The notes under the pieces were generated by a model. That model was not told where the DNA came from. It ran no database searches and saw only the letters and a program-made list of their open reading frames with translations. 64,000 nt of DNA, taken from assembly GCF_001458355.1 (NCBI RefSeq), contig NZ_CYSA01000015.1, positions 315,001-379,000 on the forward strand, in the 5' to 3' direction. The DNA is from Thalassovita gelatinovora (GTDB taxonomy: Bacteria; Pseudomonadota; Alphaproteobacteria; Rhodobacterales; Rhodobacteraceae). Numbering within the stretch: position 1 is the stretch's first letter; every line of letters begins with the position of its first letter. This document shows, piece after piece, positions 30,043 to 38,630 of this stretch. Made by a program: the position numbers and the translations under genes.

Positions 30043-33000
30043 TCAGAACAGTCCGATCTGCGCCACTTTGCGCTGCACCTCTTGCGCGGATTGTTCGCGC
30101 ACCGGACCATAGCCCCGGATATCCATCGGCGCGGCCAGAACCTCGTTCAGCCGATGCCGCGTATCTTCGGAATAGACCCCGGGTGTGCGGTCCAGAACCG
30201 TTTCGAACCAGTTCAGCAAATCGCGATCCAACCGCCGGTCATGACTGCGCCCGAAAGGATCGAATGCGGTGCCGCGCAGACGTTTCATTCGGGCCAGCGT
30301 TTTCAAGGCGGGCTTCAACCACGGGCCAAACTGGCGTTTCACCGGACGCCCCCGCGCGTCCTGGGCACTGGGCAGCAAGGGTGGCGCAAAGTGATAGGCG
30401 ACTTTGTAATCACCTTCGAATTCCCGATCCAGTTGCGCATCGAAGTCCGGCAAGGTCATAAGGCGGGCCACTTCGTATTCATCCTTAAAGGCCATCAACT
30501 TGAACAGTGATCGCGCCGCCTGCTCTACCAGATCATCCGGCAAATGTGCGCGCAGCGCCTCGATCCGCGCCGTGTACCGCGCCGCATATCCGGCATCCTG
30601 ATAGTCGCGCAGGAAATCGGCACGCCGCGCGATTAGCGCCGCTAAGCCCTCTGCAACCTCTTCGTCCTGCTGCATCAACTGCGTCAGCAATGCCGGTTGC
30701 GCGGCGTAGATCCGCCCCAGATCAAAGGCCATCGCATTCTTTTCCACCGCAACACCGTTCAGCAATATTGCTTGTTTCATGGCCAATTCCGACACCGGCA
30801 CCAAGCCCTGCTGCCAAGCTGCCCCCAACAGGATGATATTGGCGAAAACACTGTCTCCCATCAGCTGTTCCGACATCTGGTTGGCATCCATCGCCAAGAC
30901 GTTTTCCGATCCAACCGTCGCACGCAGCAACGCGTCGCGCTCATCGACCTTCAACTGCGCATCGCGGTGCAACACCAAGTCGCCAGTGGGCATTTCCGCC
31001 AGATTAAGAACCGCGCGGGTGCCGTGGCGATAATGCACCGATGCCTTGGGTGAAGATGCCACCACAGCATCGCAGCCGATCAGCGCATCGGCCGATCCTT
31101 CTTCGATCCGCACCTGATGGATCGTGTCCGGTGTCGCCCCAAGACGGACATAGCCGATCACGGTGCCGAATTTCTGAGCAAAGCCCGTGAAATCCAGAAC
31201 GCTTGCACCTTTGCCTTCGATATGCGCGGCCATGGTGATCAATGCGCCGACCGTCACCACCCCGGTGCCGCCAACCCCCGCAACCAACAGATCGAAGGGC
31301 GTACCGAGGTCAGGCAAAGTCGGCTGCGGCAAATCCCGCAAATGATCGGCAATATTCAGATCGACAGGTTTGCGCTTGCGCCTTTCAGCCCCTTCGAGAG
31401 TGACGAAGCTGGGACAGAACCCGTTCAGACAGGAAAAATCCTTGTTACAGCTCGACAGGTTGATTTTACGTTTGCGGCCAAATTCGGTTTCCTTCGGTTC
31501 CACGCTCAGGCAGTTGCTTTCAACCGAACAATCGCCGCAGCCTTCGCAAACCAGATCGTTGATGAAGGCAAAGCGTTTTGGGTCCGCCATCGTGCCGCGC
31601 TTGCGGCGGCGGCGCTTTTCGGTGGCGCAAGTCTGTTCATAGATCAGGACACTCGTGCCTTTGATGTCGCGCAGTTCGCGTTGCAAACGGTCCATGTCTT
31701 CGCGTGGATGGAAGGTGGTGCCGGGTGGAAAATCGGCATGGTCGAACTTGCCGATATCGTCCGAAGCCAGCGCGATCCGTTCAACCCCTTCGGCACGGCA
31801 GGTCTGGGCAATGCCCTGTACCGAAACCGGACCATCGACCGGCTGCCCGCCGGTCATTGCGACCGCATCGTTATACAGGATCTTGTAAGTGATATTGGTT
31901 CCCGCCGCGACCGCCTGCCGGATCGCCAGAGAACCGGAATGATACCATGTGCCTTCACCGAGGTTCTGGAAGATATGCCCATTGCCAGTGAATTTCGACG
32001 CCGCCACCCAAGGCACACCTTCACCGCCCATCTGGGCATATCCGACCGTGTTGCGATCCATCCAACTGGCCATCACATGACACCCGATACCAGAGGCGGC
32101 GATGCTGCCTTCGGGCACCTTGGTTGATGTATTATGCGGGCAGCCAGAACAGAAATAAGGTGTGCGCACCGCGCCCGGCACCTGCAACAGCGGCGGCTTG
32201 ACCTCGGTCAGTGCGCGGGCCCTTTCGACGAATCCTTCTTCCGGGAAAAACCGGTCCAACCGTTCGGCGACGATCCCGACCAGTTTCAGCGGGCTCAATT
32301 CGCCGGTCCAGGGGATCAGCGGGTCGCCCGCCGCGCGGTGTTTACCCACCATCTTTTCCGGCTTGTCACCGGGCCAGTCATAGAAATATTCCTTGAACTG
32401 ACTTTCGATGATGCCGCGCTTTTCCTCGACGACCAGAACTTCTTTCTTGCCGCGTACAAAAGCCAAGGCATCGCGCCGCGCCAGTGGCCAGACCATGCCG
32501 ACCTTGTAAATATCGATACCCAACACGCGGCATTTGTCTTCGTCTATGTCCAGCAACCGCAGCGCCTCCATCAGGTCGAGATGCGCCTTGCCCGCCGTCA
32601 CGATCCCGAATTTCGCATCTGGGATGTCATAGATATGCCGGTCGATCGGATTGGCTTCGACAAAGGCTTCGACCGCTGCCAACTTATGGGCCAGCCGGGT
32701 TTCGATTTCCGGGCTGGGCAAATCTGCGGTGCGCACATGCAATCCACCCGGCGGGGCGGTAAATTCGGGCTGCACGAAGGCGCGGTCGGGCTGCAATTCG
32801 ACCGACTGCCCGCTTTCCACGGTTTCGGAAATCGCCTTGAACCCGACCCAAGTGCCGGAAAACCGCGACAGAGCATAGCCGTATTCGCCGAAGGCCAGGT
32901 ATTCCGCGACCGAGGCCGGGGCCAATGTCGGCATGAACCACGCCATGAAGGCGACATCGGATTGATGCGGCATCGAAGACGATACGCAGCCGTGATCATC

Positions 33001-33450
33001 ACCCGCCACGACCAACACACCACCCTTGGGCGCCGACCCATAGGCATTGCCGTGCTTCAACGCGTCGCCGGACCGGTCCACACCCGGCCCTTTGCCATAC
33101 CACATGGAAAAAACGCCATCGACATCACAGGAAGGATTAAGCGATGCCTGTTGCGCCCCCAGAACCGCGGTGGCACCCAGATCTTCGTTCACTGCGGGCA
33201 GGAATTCGATCCGATCCTGTTTCAGCTTGTCCCGGCTTCGCCACATTTCCAGATCCAGCCCACCCAACGGCGATCCGCGATAGCCGGACACAAACCCGGC
33301 TGTGTCGTGCCCCGCATCGCGGTCCCGTCGCGCCTGGTCGAACAGCACCCGGACCAATGCCTGTGTGCCGGTCAGGAACACCCGCCCGGTATCGCGGTCA
33401 TAGCGGTCGGACAGCTGATAGGTGTCGAATTTATGGATCGATTGGGTCAT
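30043..33450 (-). CDS. Indolepyruvate ferredoxin oxidoreductase family protein (fused alpha-beta)
   Basis: This 1135-residue enzyme belongs to the fused 2-oxoacid:acceptor oxidoreductases that oxidatively decarboxylate aryl- or branched-chain 2-oxo acids to acyl-CoA. The N-terminal half holds the pyrimidine-binding and TPP domains (GYRGSPLGGLDLEMWR, and SGCPHNTSTKVPEGS). The iron-sulfur region is at about residues 630-680 (CEGCGDCSVESNC and CNKDFSCLNGFCPSF). The gamma-like domain begins near VAGVGGTGVVTVGAL at about 725. A C-terminal extension follows. Start is 33450 (MTQSIHKF). A hairpin covers its ribosome-binding site, and a divergent Lrp-type gene probably regulates it. Confidence 0.93.
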   Translation of the reverse strand: MTQSIHKFDTYQLSDRYDRDTGRVFLTGTQALVRVLFDQARRDRDAGHDTAGFVSGYRGSPLGGLDLEMWRSRDKLKQDRIEFLPAVNEDLGATAVLGAQQASLNPSCDVDGVFSMWYGKGPGVDRSGDALKHGNAYGSAPKGGVLVVAGDDHGCVSSSMPHQSDVAFMAWFMPTLAPASVAEYLAFGEYGYALSRFSGTWVGFKAISETVESGQSVELQPDRAFVQPEFTAPPGGLHVRTADLPSPEIETRLAHKLAAVEAFVEANPIDRHIYDIPDAKFGIVTAGKAHLDLMEALRLLDIDEDKCRVLGIDIYKVGMVWPLARRDALAFVRGKKEVLVVEEKRGIIESQFKEYFYDWPGDKPEKMVGKHRAAGDPLIPWTGELSPLKLVGIVAERLDRFFPEEGFVERARALTEVKPPLLQVPGAVRTPYFCSGCPHNTSTKVPEGSIAASGIGCHVMASWMDRNTVGYAQMGGEGVPWVAASKFTGNGHIFQNLGEGTWYHSGSLAIRQAVAAGTNITYKILYNDAVAMTGGQPVDGPVSVQGIAQTCRAEGVERIALASDDIGKFDHADFPPGTTFHPREDMDRLQRELRDIKGTSVLIYEQTCATEKRRRRKRGTMADPKRFAFINDLVCEGCGDCSVESNCLSVEPKETEFGRKRKINLSSCNKDFSCLNGFCPSFVTLEGAERRKRKPVDLNIADHLRDLPQPTLPDLGTPFDLLVAGVGGTGVVTVGALITMAAHIEGKGASVLDFTGFAQKFGTVIGYVRLGATPDTIHQVRIEEGSADALIGCDAVVASSPKASVHYRHGTRAVLNLAEMPTGDLVLHRDAQLKVDERDALLRATVGSENVLAMDANQMSEQLMGDSVFANIILLGAAWQQGLVPVSELAMKQAILLNGVAVEKNAMAFDLGRIYAAQPALLTQLMQQDEEVAEGLAALIARRADFLRDYQDAGYAARYTARIEALRAHLPDDLVEQAARSLFKLMAFKDEYEVARLMTLPDFDAQLDREFEGDYKVAYHFAPPLLPSAQDARGRPVKRQFGPWLKPALKTLARMKRLRGTAFDPFGRSHDRRLDRDLLNWFETVLDRTPGVYSEDTRHRLNEVLAAPMDIRGYGPVREQSAQEVQRKVAQIGLF

Positions 33451-33467
33451 GGCAGGAACCTCCTGCC
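33451..33467 (-). promoter_or_regulatory. Hairpin over the ribosome-binding site of the 2-oxoacid oxidoreductase gene
   Basis: On the minus strand GGCAGGAGGTTCCTGCC sits directly against the ATG at 33450. Seven base pairs (GGCAGGA/TCCTGCC) close a three-base loop, and the AGGAGG ribosome-binding site is inside stem and loop. Such a structure should limit translation initiation unless it is opened. Confidence 0.6.
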
Positions 33468-33576
33468 GGGAAATTATCCGACTCAACATGAAAATTTCGG
33501 CCAAAATACTGGTTCTATTCAAGCAACTTTGGTAAATATTTTCAATTATCAGCCATTTTCGAATGAAACACCCAAC

Positions 33577-34041
33577 ATGACAGACGACACCGATCAAAAG
33601 ATTCTGCAGCTGTTGAAACAGGACAGTCGCATTTCCAATGCCGATCTGGCCGAACAGGTGGGATTATCCAGCTCGTCTTGCTGGCGACGGGTCCGGGCGC
33701 TGGAAGACAGCGGCGCGATCCGCAATTACAGCGTGGTGCTGGATGATGAAAAGATCGGCCTGGGTTTTCAGGTTCTGGTGCACGTTCAGTTGACACGCCA
33801 TGATCCCGAACAATTGCAGGACTTCATCAGCGCCGTTGGCCGCAAGCAAGAAGTGCGCGATTGTTATGCAACAACCGGACAATCTGATTATCACCTGTTC
33901 GTCTGTTGCAGCGATCTGAATGCCTATAACCGGTTTTTGGAAAATTTCCTGTTCCGCCTGCCCGCCGTCGCCAGCGCCCAAAGCAATGTGGTCCTCAGGG
34001 CGGTGAAGCATCAGGACAAGGTGGTGAAACCCAAGCGTTAG
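33577..34041 (+). CDS. Lrp/AsnC family transcriptional regulator
   Basis: This 154-residue regulator has the winged HTH at about 5-60 (DQKILQLLKQDSRISNADLA, then EQVGLSSSSCWRRVRALE) and a C-terminal RAM domain. It diverges from the indolepyruvate ferredoxin oxidoreductase gene, 126 bases away, the standard arrangement for Lrp-type regulators of amino-acid-derived 2-oxo acid breakdown. The intergenic region is AT-rich, fitting an Lrp-type operator. Start is ATG 33577; a frame running in from 32134 is a shadow. Confidence 0.9.
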   Translation: MTDDTDQKILQLLKQDSRISNADLAEQVGLSSSSCWRRVRALEDSGAIRNYSVVLDDEKIGLGFQVLVHVQLTRHDPEQLQDFISAVGRKQEVRDCYATTGQSDYHLFVCCSDLNAYNRFLENFLFRLPAVASAQSNVVLRAVKHQDKVVKPKR

Positions 34042-34057
34042 CATCGTCAGTCGTCCG

Positions 34058-34213
34058 TTAGTCCAGGATGCCGATGTGATTGATCAAGCGCTCGCCGAAC
34101 ACCAAGGCAGTTTTGACTGGGTTTTCATTCAGGATTGGGCGCACGCTTTCGCTCTTTGATCCAAGATGCAGCAGCACAAACGGTGCCAGATCAGGCGTCG
34201 AGATCGGCCGCAT
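34058..34213 (-). CDS. Possible 51-residue protein downstream of the FAD oxidase gene
   Basis: The frame encodes 51 residues beginning MRPISTPDLAPF and ending LINHIGILD. A GGAG motif lies about ten bases before the ATG. It starts 47 bases past the stop of the FAD-dependent oxidase gene and would be the last gene of that operon. The composition looks protein-like (mixed hydrophobic and charged) but no family is recognised. It could equally be chance or a gene remnant. Otherwise the 34042-34260 gap shows nothing. Confidence 0.3.
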   Translation of the reverse strand: MRPISTPDLAPFVLLHLGSKSESVRPILNENPVKTALVFGERLINHIGILD

Positions 34214-34260
34214 CGTTGTAAGCTCCGACCTGACCCCGGCAGAGTTTGTGCTGACAGGTG

Positions 34261-35547
34261 TTATCGCCCGCCAAAACGTGCCTGAACAGCATGCGCCATA
34301 GTCGCGCCAAATTCGTAATAGGCCCCCTTGGCTGCAGTCAGGTTTTCCCTGTGCCGCGCCACCACCGGTGCCGGAAACAGATCGGGCGCGTCGTGCAGGA
34401 TCGCTTGCGCCGCCAACGTGCCAAACACGGTGCCCGGCGCAATGCCGCGCCCGGAATACCCAAAGATCGAATAGGCCGAAGGGCCAAGCGAAAGCACCTT
34501 CATGATATGATCCCCAGTCATCGCGATACGTCCGCTCCAACTCTGTTCGAAGGGCAAATCTGCCAATTCCGGATAAAGCCTGCGCAGTTTGCGACGGGCC
34601 CATTGGGCATGGATGCCCCCGCTCGGGCCGTTGCTGTCCCCCATCCCGCCAACGATCAACCGACCTGCCGCATCGCGTCGGAGCGAAAACATCACCAACG
34701 CGGTATCCCAGCACCCTTCTTGCCCAGGCAGCACATGAGCAAGCACATCCTGCGGCAAGGGTGCCGTTGCGAATTGGCTAAAATTAACCGGTGCGCAGCG
34801 CGGCGTTTTCATTCCCGTGCCCGCTGCCGGATAGGCGTTGGTTGCCACCAACAACCCTGCGGCCCGAATCGTCCGACCCCGCGCAGTAACGACCCAAGCT
34901 TCACCTTCGCGCACCACGCTTTGCGCCGGGCTGCCTTCGTACAAGCGCGCACCGGCGGCTTGCGCAGCGCGCGCCAACCCGTGACAATAGGCCAAAGGCT
35001 GCACCGTGCCCGCGACGGGGTGAAACAATGCCCCGTGAAAGGCCGCAGACCCGATGCGTTTGCGGGTTTCCTCGGCATCCAGAAGCTCCACATCCATGCC
35101 AAACGCGCTTGCCTGCCGATACCGATCCCGCAGGTCATGCATCCCGCGTGGGGCATGAGCCAGATGCAGCGTGCCCTTGTGCGTCGCTTCGCAGGATATA
35201 CCTTCACGTGCGATGATGTCGAACACCCGACCCGGCGCTTCCGCTAGCGCCGTGATCAGCCGCCGCCCGGCGCTGTCCCCCATCTGGGCCACGATTGTTT
35301 CGGGCGGCAACCACAGTCCGGCATTCACCAGCCCCACATTGCGGCCCGATCCGCCAAACCCAATGGTTTGTGCCTCAAGCAACACTACCGACGCGCCCAG
35401 GCGCGCGGCTTCCAACGCTGCCGCGCATCCGGTAAATCCGCCTCCGACAATGACCAGATCAGCGCTGATGTCTTCATTCAGAATATCAGCCTCGATCCGG
35501 TGGGTCAGGCTGGCCCCCCAAAGCCCGCTTTCTGTTTCAGATATCAA
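34261..35547 (-). CDS. FAD-dependent oxidase, probable L-pipecolate oxidase (AmaA-like)
   Basis: This 428-residue flavoprotein of the DadA/glycine oxidase class has the dinucleotide motif VIVGGGFTGCAAALEAARLG at about residue 32 and the second FAD motif near the C-terminus (FGYSGRGIAPGT). It is encoded directly behind an ALDH7-type gene, the same order as AmaB/AmaA in Pseudomonas putida, where AmaA oxidises L-pipecolate to piperideine-6-carboxylate. The best start is TTG 35547, with AAGGA seven bases upstream; it overlaps the ALDH stop by 11 bases. No ATG fits. A gamma-glutamylputrescine oxidase-like role is the main alternative. Confidence 0.78.
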   Translation of the reverse strand: MISETESGLWGASLTHRIEADILNEDISADLVIVGGGFTGCAAALEAARLGASVVLLEAQTIGFGGSGRNVGLVNAGLWLPPETIVAQMGDSAGRRLITALAEAPGRVFDIIAREGISCEATHKGTLHLAHAPRGMHDLRDRYRQASAFGMDVELLDAEETRKRIGSAAFHGALFHPVAGTVQPLAYCHGLARAAQAAGARLYEGSPAQSVVREGEAWVVTARGRTIRAAGLLVATNAYPAAGTGMKTPRCAPVNFSQFATAPLPQDVLAHVLPGQEGCWDTALVMFSLRRDAAGRLIVGGMGDSNGPSGGIHAQWARRKLRRLYPELADLPFEQSWSGRIAMTGDHIMKVLSLGPSAYSIFGYSGRGIAPGTVFGTLAAQAILHDAPDLFPAPVVARHRENLTAAKGAYYEFGATMAHAVQARFGGR

Positions 35548-37039
35548 ATTTGATTCCTTGTGCCAGCGGCAGTTCGCGCGAATAGTTGATCGTATTGGTT
35601 TGTCGACGCATATAGCCTTTCCACGCATCTGACCCACTTTCACGACCACCGCCAGTGTCTTTTTCACCGCCGAACGCGCCGCCGATTTCGGCCCCTGACG
35701 GGCCGATATTGACGTTGGCGATACCGCAATCGGACCCCGCTGCGGACAGGAATTCTTCGGTTTCACGCAGATCGGTTGAAAAAATGCAGGACGAAAGACC
35801 CTGCGGCACCGCGTTTTGCATCCCGATCGCTTCTGCCAGATCCCGGTATTTCACCACATAAAGGATCGGCGCAAAGGTTTCGTGGTGCATGATCGCGGTC
35901 TGCGCGGGCATTTCGACAATGGCAGGATGAACATAAGCCGCATCGCCATGGGTTTCGGTCAGTGCCTTGGCCCCACCATGAACCACTCCGCCCTCGGCTT
36001 TGGCTTTATCAAGCGATGTCGTCATCGCCGCGCTTGCGTCCTGATCGATCAGCGGACCGACCAATGTGCCCGCGGCCAATGGATCGCCAATCGGCAACCC
36101 CTCATAGGCTTTGATCAGACGCGGGATAAGCGCGTCATAGATATCTTCATGTACGATCAACCGACGCAGCGAGGTGCAACGCTGACCGGCGGTGCCCACG
36201 GCCGAAAACACAATCGCGCACAATGCCATTTCCAGATCGGCCGACGGCGCGACGATCATCGCATTGTTGCCCCCCAATTCCAGAATGGTGCGGCCAAGGC
36301 GTTTGGACATATCCGCCGCGACGGCGCGCCCCATCGGCACAGACCCCGTCGCTGAAATGATCGCGACCTTGGGATTTGCGGTCAGCGTTTCGCCCAGATC
36401 ACGTTCCCCGATCAGAACCTGTGTCAGACCATCGGGCGCATCACCGCCGAATGCTTTGCTCACCCGGTCGCAAATCCTTTGCACCGCCAGTGCGGTCAGC
36501 GGTGTTTTTTCCGAAGGTTTCCAGATCACCGGATCGCCGCAAACCAAGGCCAGAGCCGCGTTCCAACACCAAGGCGCGACCGGAAAGTTAAACGCGGTGA
36601 TCACGCCGCAAACCCCCATCGGGTGCCAGGTTTCGCGCATCGCATGGCCGGGCCGTTCCGACGCGATGGTCAGGCCATAAAGCTGCCGAGACAGACCGAC
36701 GGCGAAATCGCAGATGTCGATCATCTCCTGCACTTCGCCCAGACCTTCTTGCAGGATCTTGCCGCATTCCAGCGTCACAAGCGCGCCCAACGCGTCCTTT
36801 TCGCGGCGCAGCTCTTCCCCCAGCAGGCGGACAAATTCACCCCGGCGCGGCGCAGGCACTTTGCGCCAAGCCAGAAAAGCATCATGCGCCTTGGTGATCG
36901 CGGCGTTTGCTTCGGCGCGATTATGGGGTTTCAGACGCGCGATTTCAGACCCGTCAACCGGGGTAAAAACAGCAAGCGGCCCGTCGGCGAGGTCAGCTTC
37001 AGTCAAGCCGGATGCGGCAATAATATCTGCATGAGTCAT
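35537..37039 (-). CDS. ALDH7-type aldehyde dehydrogenase, probable aminoadipate-semialdehyde dehydrogenase (AmaB-like)
   Basis: This 500-residue enzyme matches the ALDH7 family, which oxidises alpha-aminoadipate semialdehyde or its cyclic form, piperideine-6-carboxylate, in lysine breakdown. The catalytic Cys is in VGTAGQRCTSLRR near residue 288, the general-base region is LELGGNNAMI, and the C-terminal stretch GRESGSDAWKGYMRRQTNTINYS is typical of ALDH7. It is the first gene of a two-gene unit with the AmaA-like oxidase. A LysR-type gene diverges from it after 319 bases. Confidence 0.9.
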   Translation of the reverse strand: MTHADIIAASGLTEADLADGPLAVFTPVDGSEIARLKPHNRAEANAAITKAHDAFLAWRKVPAPRRGEFVRLLGEELRREKDALGALVTLECGKILQEGLGEVQEMIDICDFAVGLSRQLYGLTIASERPGHAMRETWHPMGVCGVITAFNFPVAPWCWNAALALVCGDPVIWKPSEKTPLTALAVQRICDRVSKAFGGDAPDGLTQVLIGERDLGETLTANPKVAIISATGSVPMGRAVAADMSKRLGRTILELGGNNAMIVAPSADLEMALCAIVFSAVGTAGQRCTSLRRLIVHEDIYDALIPRLIKAYEGLPIGDPLAAGTLVGPLIDQDASAAMTTSLDKAKAEGGVVHGGAKALTETHGDAAYVHPAIVEMPAQTAIMHHETFAPILYVVKYRDLAEAIGMQNAVPQGLSSCIFSTDLRETEEFLSAAGSDCGIANVNIGPSGAEIGGAFGGEKDTGGGRESGSDAWKGYMRRQTNTINYSRELPLAQGIKFDI

Positions 37040-37358
37040 GATATTTCCTTACATTACGAAAGCGCGCTGATCTGTTCGCCCCATGGACAAAAGCCACGGG
37101 TGGTTTTTCTGGTGCTGTTTGAAAGAAGACTTGTCCGTAAGCCCGCGCCAAACAACAAGGAGTAGCGCCATCGTGGCACCCAAGGTCGCGTTGAAAAGTA
37201 TCCGAAATTTCCGCCTCAGAAATGAGATGAGATTTGCTAGATTCTAACGCAACATTCATAGGATGCCACCGTGCCACAATTTCATCAACCGTCAGGCTAG
37301 CCCTTCAATTGACCTTTGAGAAACGATAAAATCTTCCAAACACTGGAGAATAACTCAC
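37040..37358. promoter_or_regulatory. Divergent promoter region, ALDH7 gene and LysR gene
   Basis: This 319-base gap has no convincing gene. It contains the inverted repeats GTGGCAC (37173-37179) and GTGCCAC (37271-37277), 91 bases apart, and the palindrome GAAATTTC (37204-37211). GGAG lies about nine bases before the LysR ATG. LysR regulators usually bind T-N11-A sites in such gaps; I could not single one out. Confidence 0.45.
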
Positions 37359-38240
37359 ATGATTGCGCCACGCCGCTTCCTGCCTTCAATCAATTCTCTA
37401 TTAGCCCTGGAAGCGGTTGATCGTCTTGGCACCGCCACTGCCGCCGCGCAGGAACTGGCGCTGACCCATTCAGCGGTCAGTCGGCAATTAAAAGTGCTGG
37501 AAGAACAAATCGGTGTGTCGATGTTTGTCCGCGACGGCAAAGTCCTGCGACTGACGCCCGCAGGTGAAGCCTATGCTTATTCGGTCCGCAATCTGCTGCA
37601 GAATCTCGCGCGGGCCAGCCTGAAACTCAAAGCAACAGGCGGGCGCCGCAGTCTCAATATCGCGATTCTTCCAGCTTTTGGCATGCATTGGCTAACCCCA
37701 AGGCTACGCGCGTTTACAAAGCTGTATCCCGACATCCAGATCAATCAAAGCACCCGGTTGACCCAGCTGGATTTCGAACGGGAAAATTTCGATGCCGCGC
37801 TACATTTCGGAACTGAAGACTGGATCGGAGTGAATTACCTGCCCCTGGCCAGTGAACGGGTAATTGCGGTCTGCGCACCCGATTTCACAGACCACCTGCC
37901 TTTGCCACCCGAACGCCTACGGGATCTGCCGTTGCTGCATCTCGACAGTCGGCCAGGTGCATGGGAAGCGTGGTTCGCCAGCCACGGGTTTGAAGCGGAT
38001 CAATTACGCGGCATGTTGTTTGATCAGTTCACCACTCTGGCCGAAGCCGCCGCGTTGGGATTTGGCGTGGCACTTCTGCCCGAATTCCTGGCCAGAACCG
38101 AACTGTCCCGCGGACGGCTGGTCCCGGCCAGTTCGGGCTATATCGATGTCGAGGGCACCTATTATCTGGTCTGGCCCAAATCCAGTGACACCAGCGATGC
38201 CCTGACAAAGCTGATTGATTGGATACAACAATCGCTTTGA
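37359..38240 (+). CDS. LysR family transcriptional regulator
   Basis: This 293-residue regulator has the LysR winged HTH (about 8-66, with TATAAAQELALTHSAVSRQLKVLE) and a GcvA-like effector domain (about 93-290). It diverges from the ALDH7/FAD-oxidase pair and is the probable regulator of that lysine or pipecolate breakdown unit. The effector is not known. ATG 37359 is preceded by GGAG. Confidence 0.9.
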   Translation: MIAPRRFLPSINSLLALEAVDRLGTATAAAQELALTHSAVSRQLKVLEEQIGVSMFVRDGKVLRLTPAGEAYAYSVRNLLQNLARASLKLKATGGRRSLNIAILPAFGMHWLTPRLRAFTKLYPDIQINQSTRLTQLDFERENFDAALHFGTEDWIGVNYLPLASERVIAVCAPDFTDHLPLPPERLRDLPLLHLDSRPGAWEAWFASHGFEADQLRGMLFDQFTTLAEAAALGFGVALLPEFLARTELSRGRLVPASSGYIDVEGTYYLVWPKSSDTSDALTKLIDWIQQSL

Positions 38241-38260
38241 AGGGTCGCTGACGCGGATAC

Positions 38261-38617
38261 TCAGCTTTCTTCAGTGTTCGGTCGGAACAAGGACTGAGCG
38301 GTATAAACCAGCACCGCAAACCCGACCGCGCCAGCCACAGCAATCCCAAGCAGGACGATCACATCAACCGGCCCGCCAATATTACCAAGTTTGGAATGGG
38401 TCATGAAAAGCACGAACCACACCGCCGCAATCGCCCCAATGGGCATCGACAACTGCGCCAGAAGGAATTTACCCCAACTGACATTACGGTCCCGGATCAG
38501 CACATAGAGATAGGCCAACGTGATCACCGCCGCGACGATGACCATGGCCCAGAATAGGCCGCGCCCGAAGATTTCTTCGAATACGGCAAGCATTGTATTG
38601 ACTGTCAGGTCTTTCAT
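38261..38617 (-). CDS. Small membrane protein, DUF5368-like
   Basis: This 118-residue protein has three likely membrane segments (about 21-41, 48-74 and 82-111). I match it tentatively to DUF5368, a family seen next to sulfide:quinone oxidoreductase genes in Rhodobacteraceae; this match is from memory. It follows sqr after 13 bases, so the two are co-transcribed. A role as a membrane partner of the oxidoreductase is only inference. Confidence 0.7.
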   Translation of the reverse strand: MKDLTVNTMLAVFEEIFGRGLFWAMVIVAAVITLAYLYVLIRDRNVSWGKFLLAQLSMPIGAIAAVWFVLFMTHSKLGNIGGPVDVIVLLGIAVAGAVGFAVLVYTAQSLFRPNTEES

Positions 38618-38630
38618 TTGGATTCCCTCC

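Noticed and set aside
32134-33576. N-terminal 480 residues of the long frame leading into the Lrp gene
   Set aside because: The part is antisense to the 2-oxoacid oxidoreductase; only the segment from 33577 has Lrp sequence.
36999-37277. 92-residue frame across the LysR/ALDH7 gap
   Set aside because: It overlaps the ALDH7 gene start in another frame and has no recognisable sequence or ribosome-binding site.
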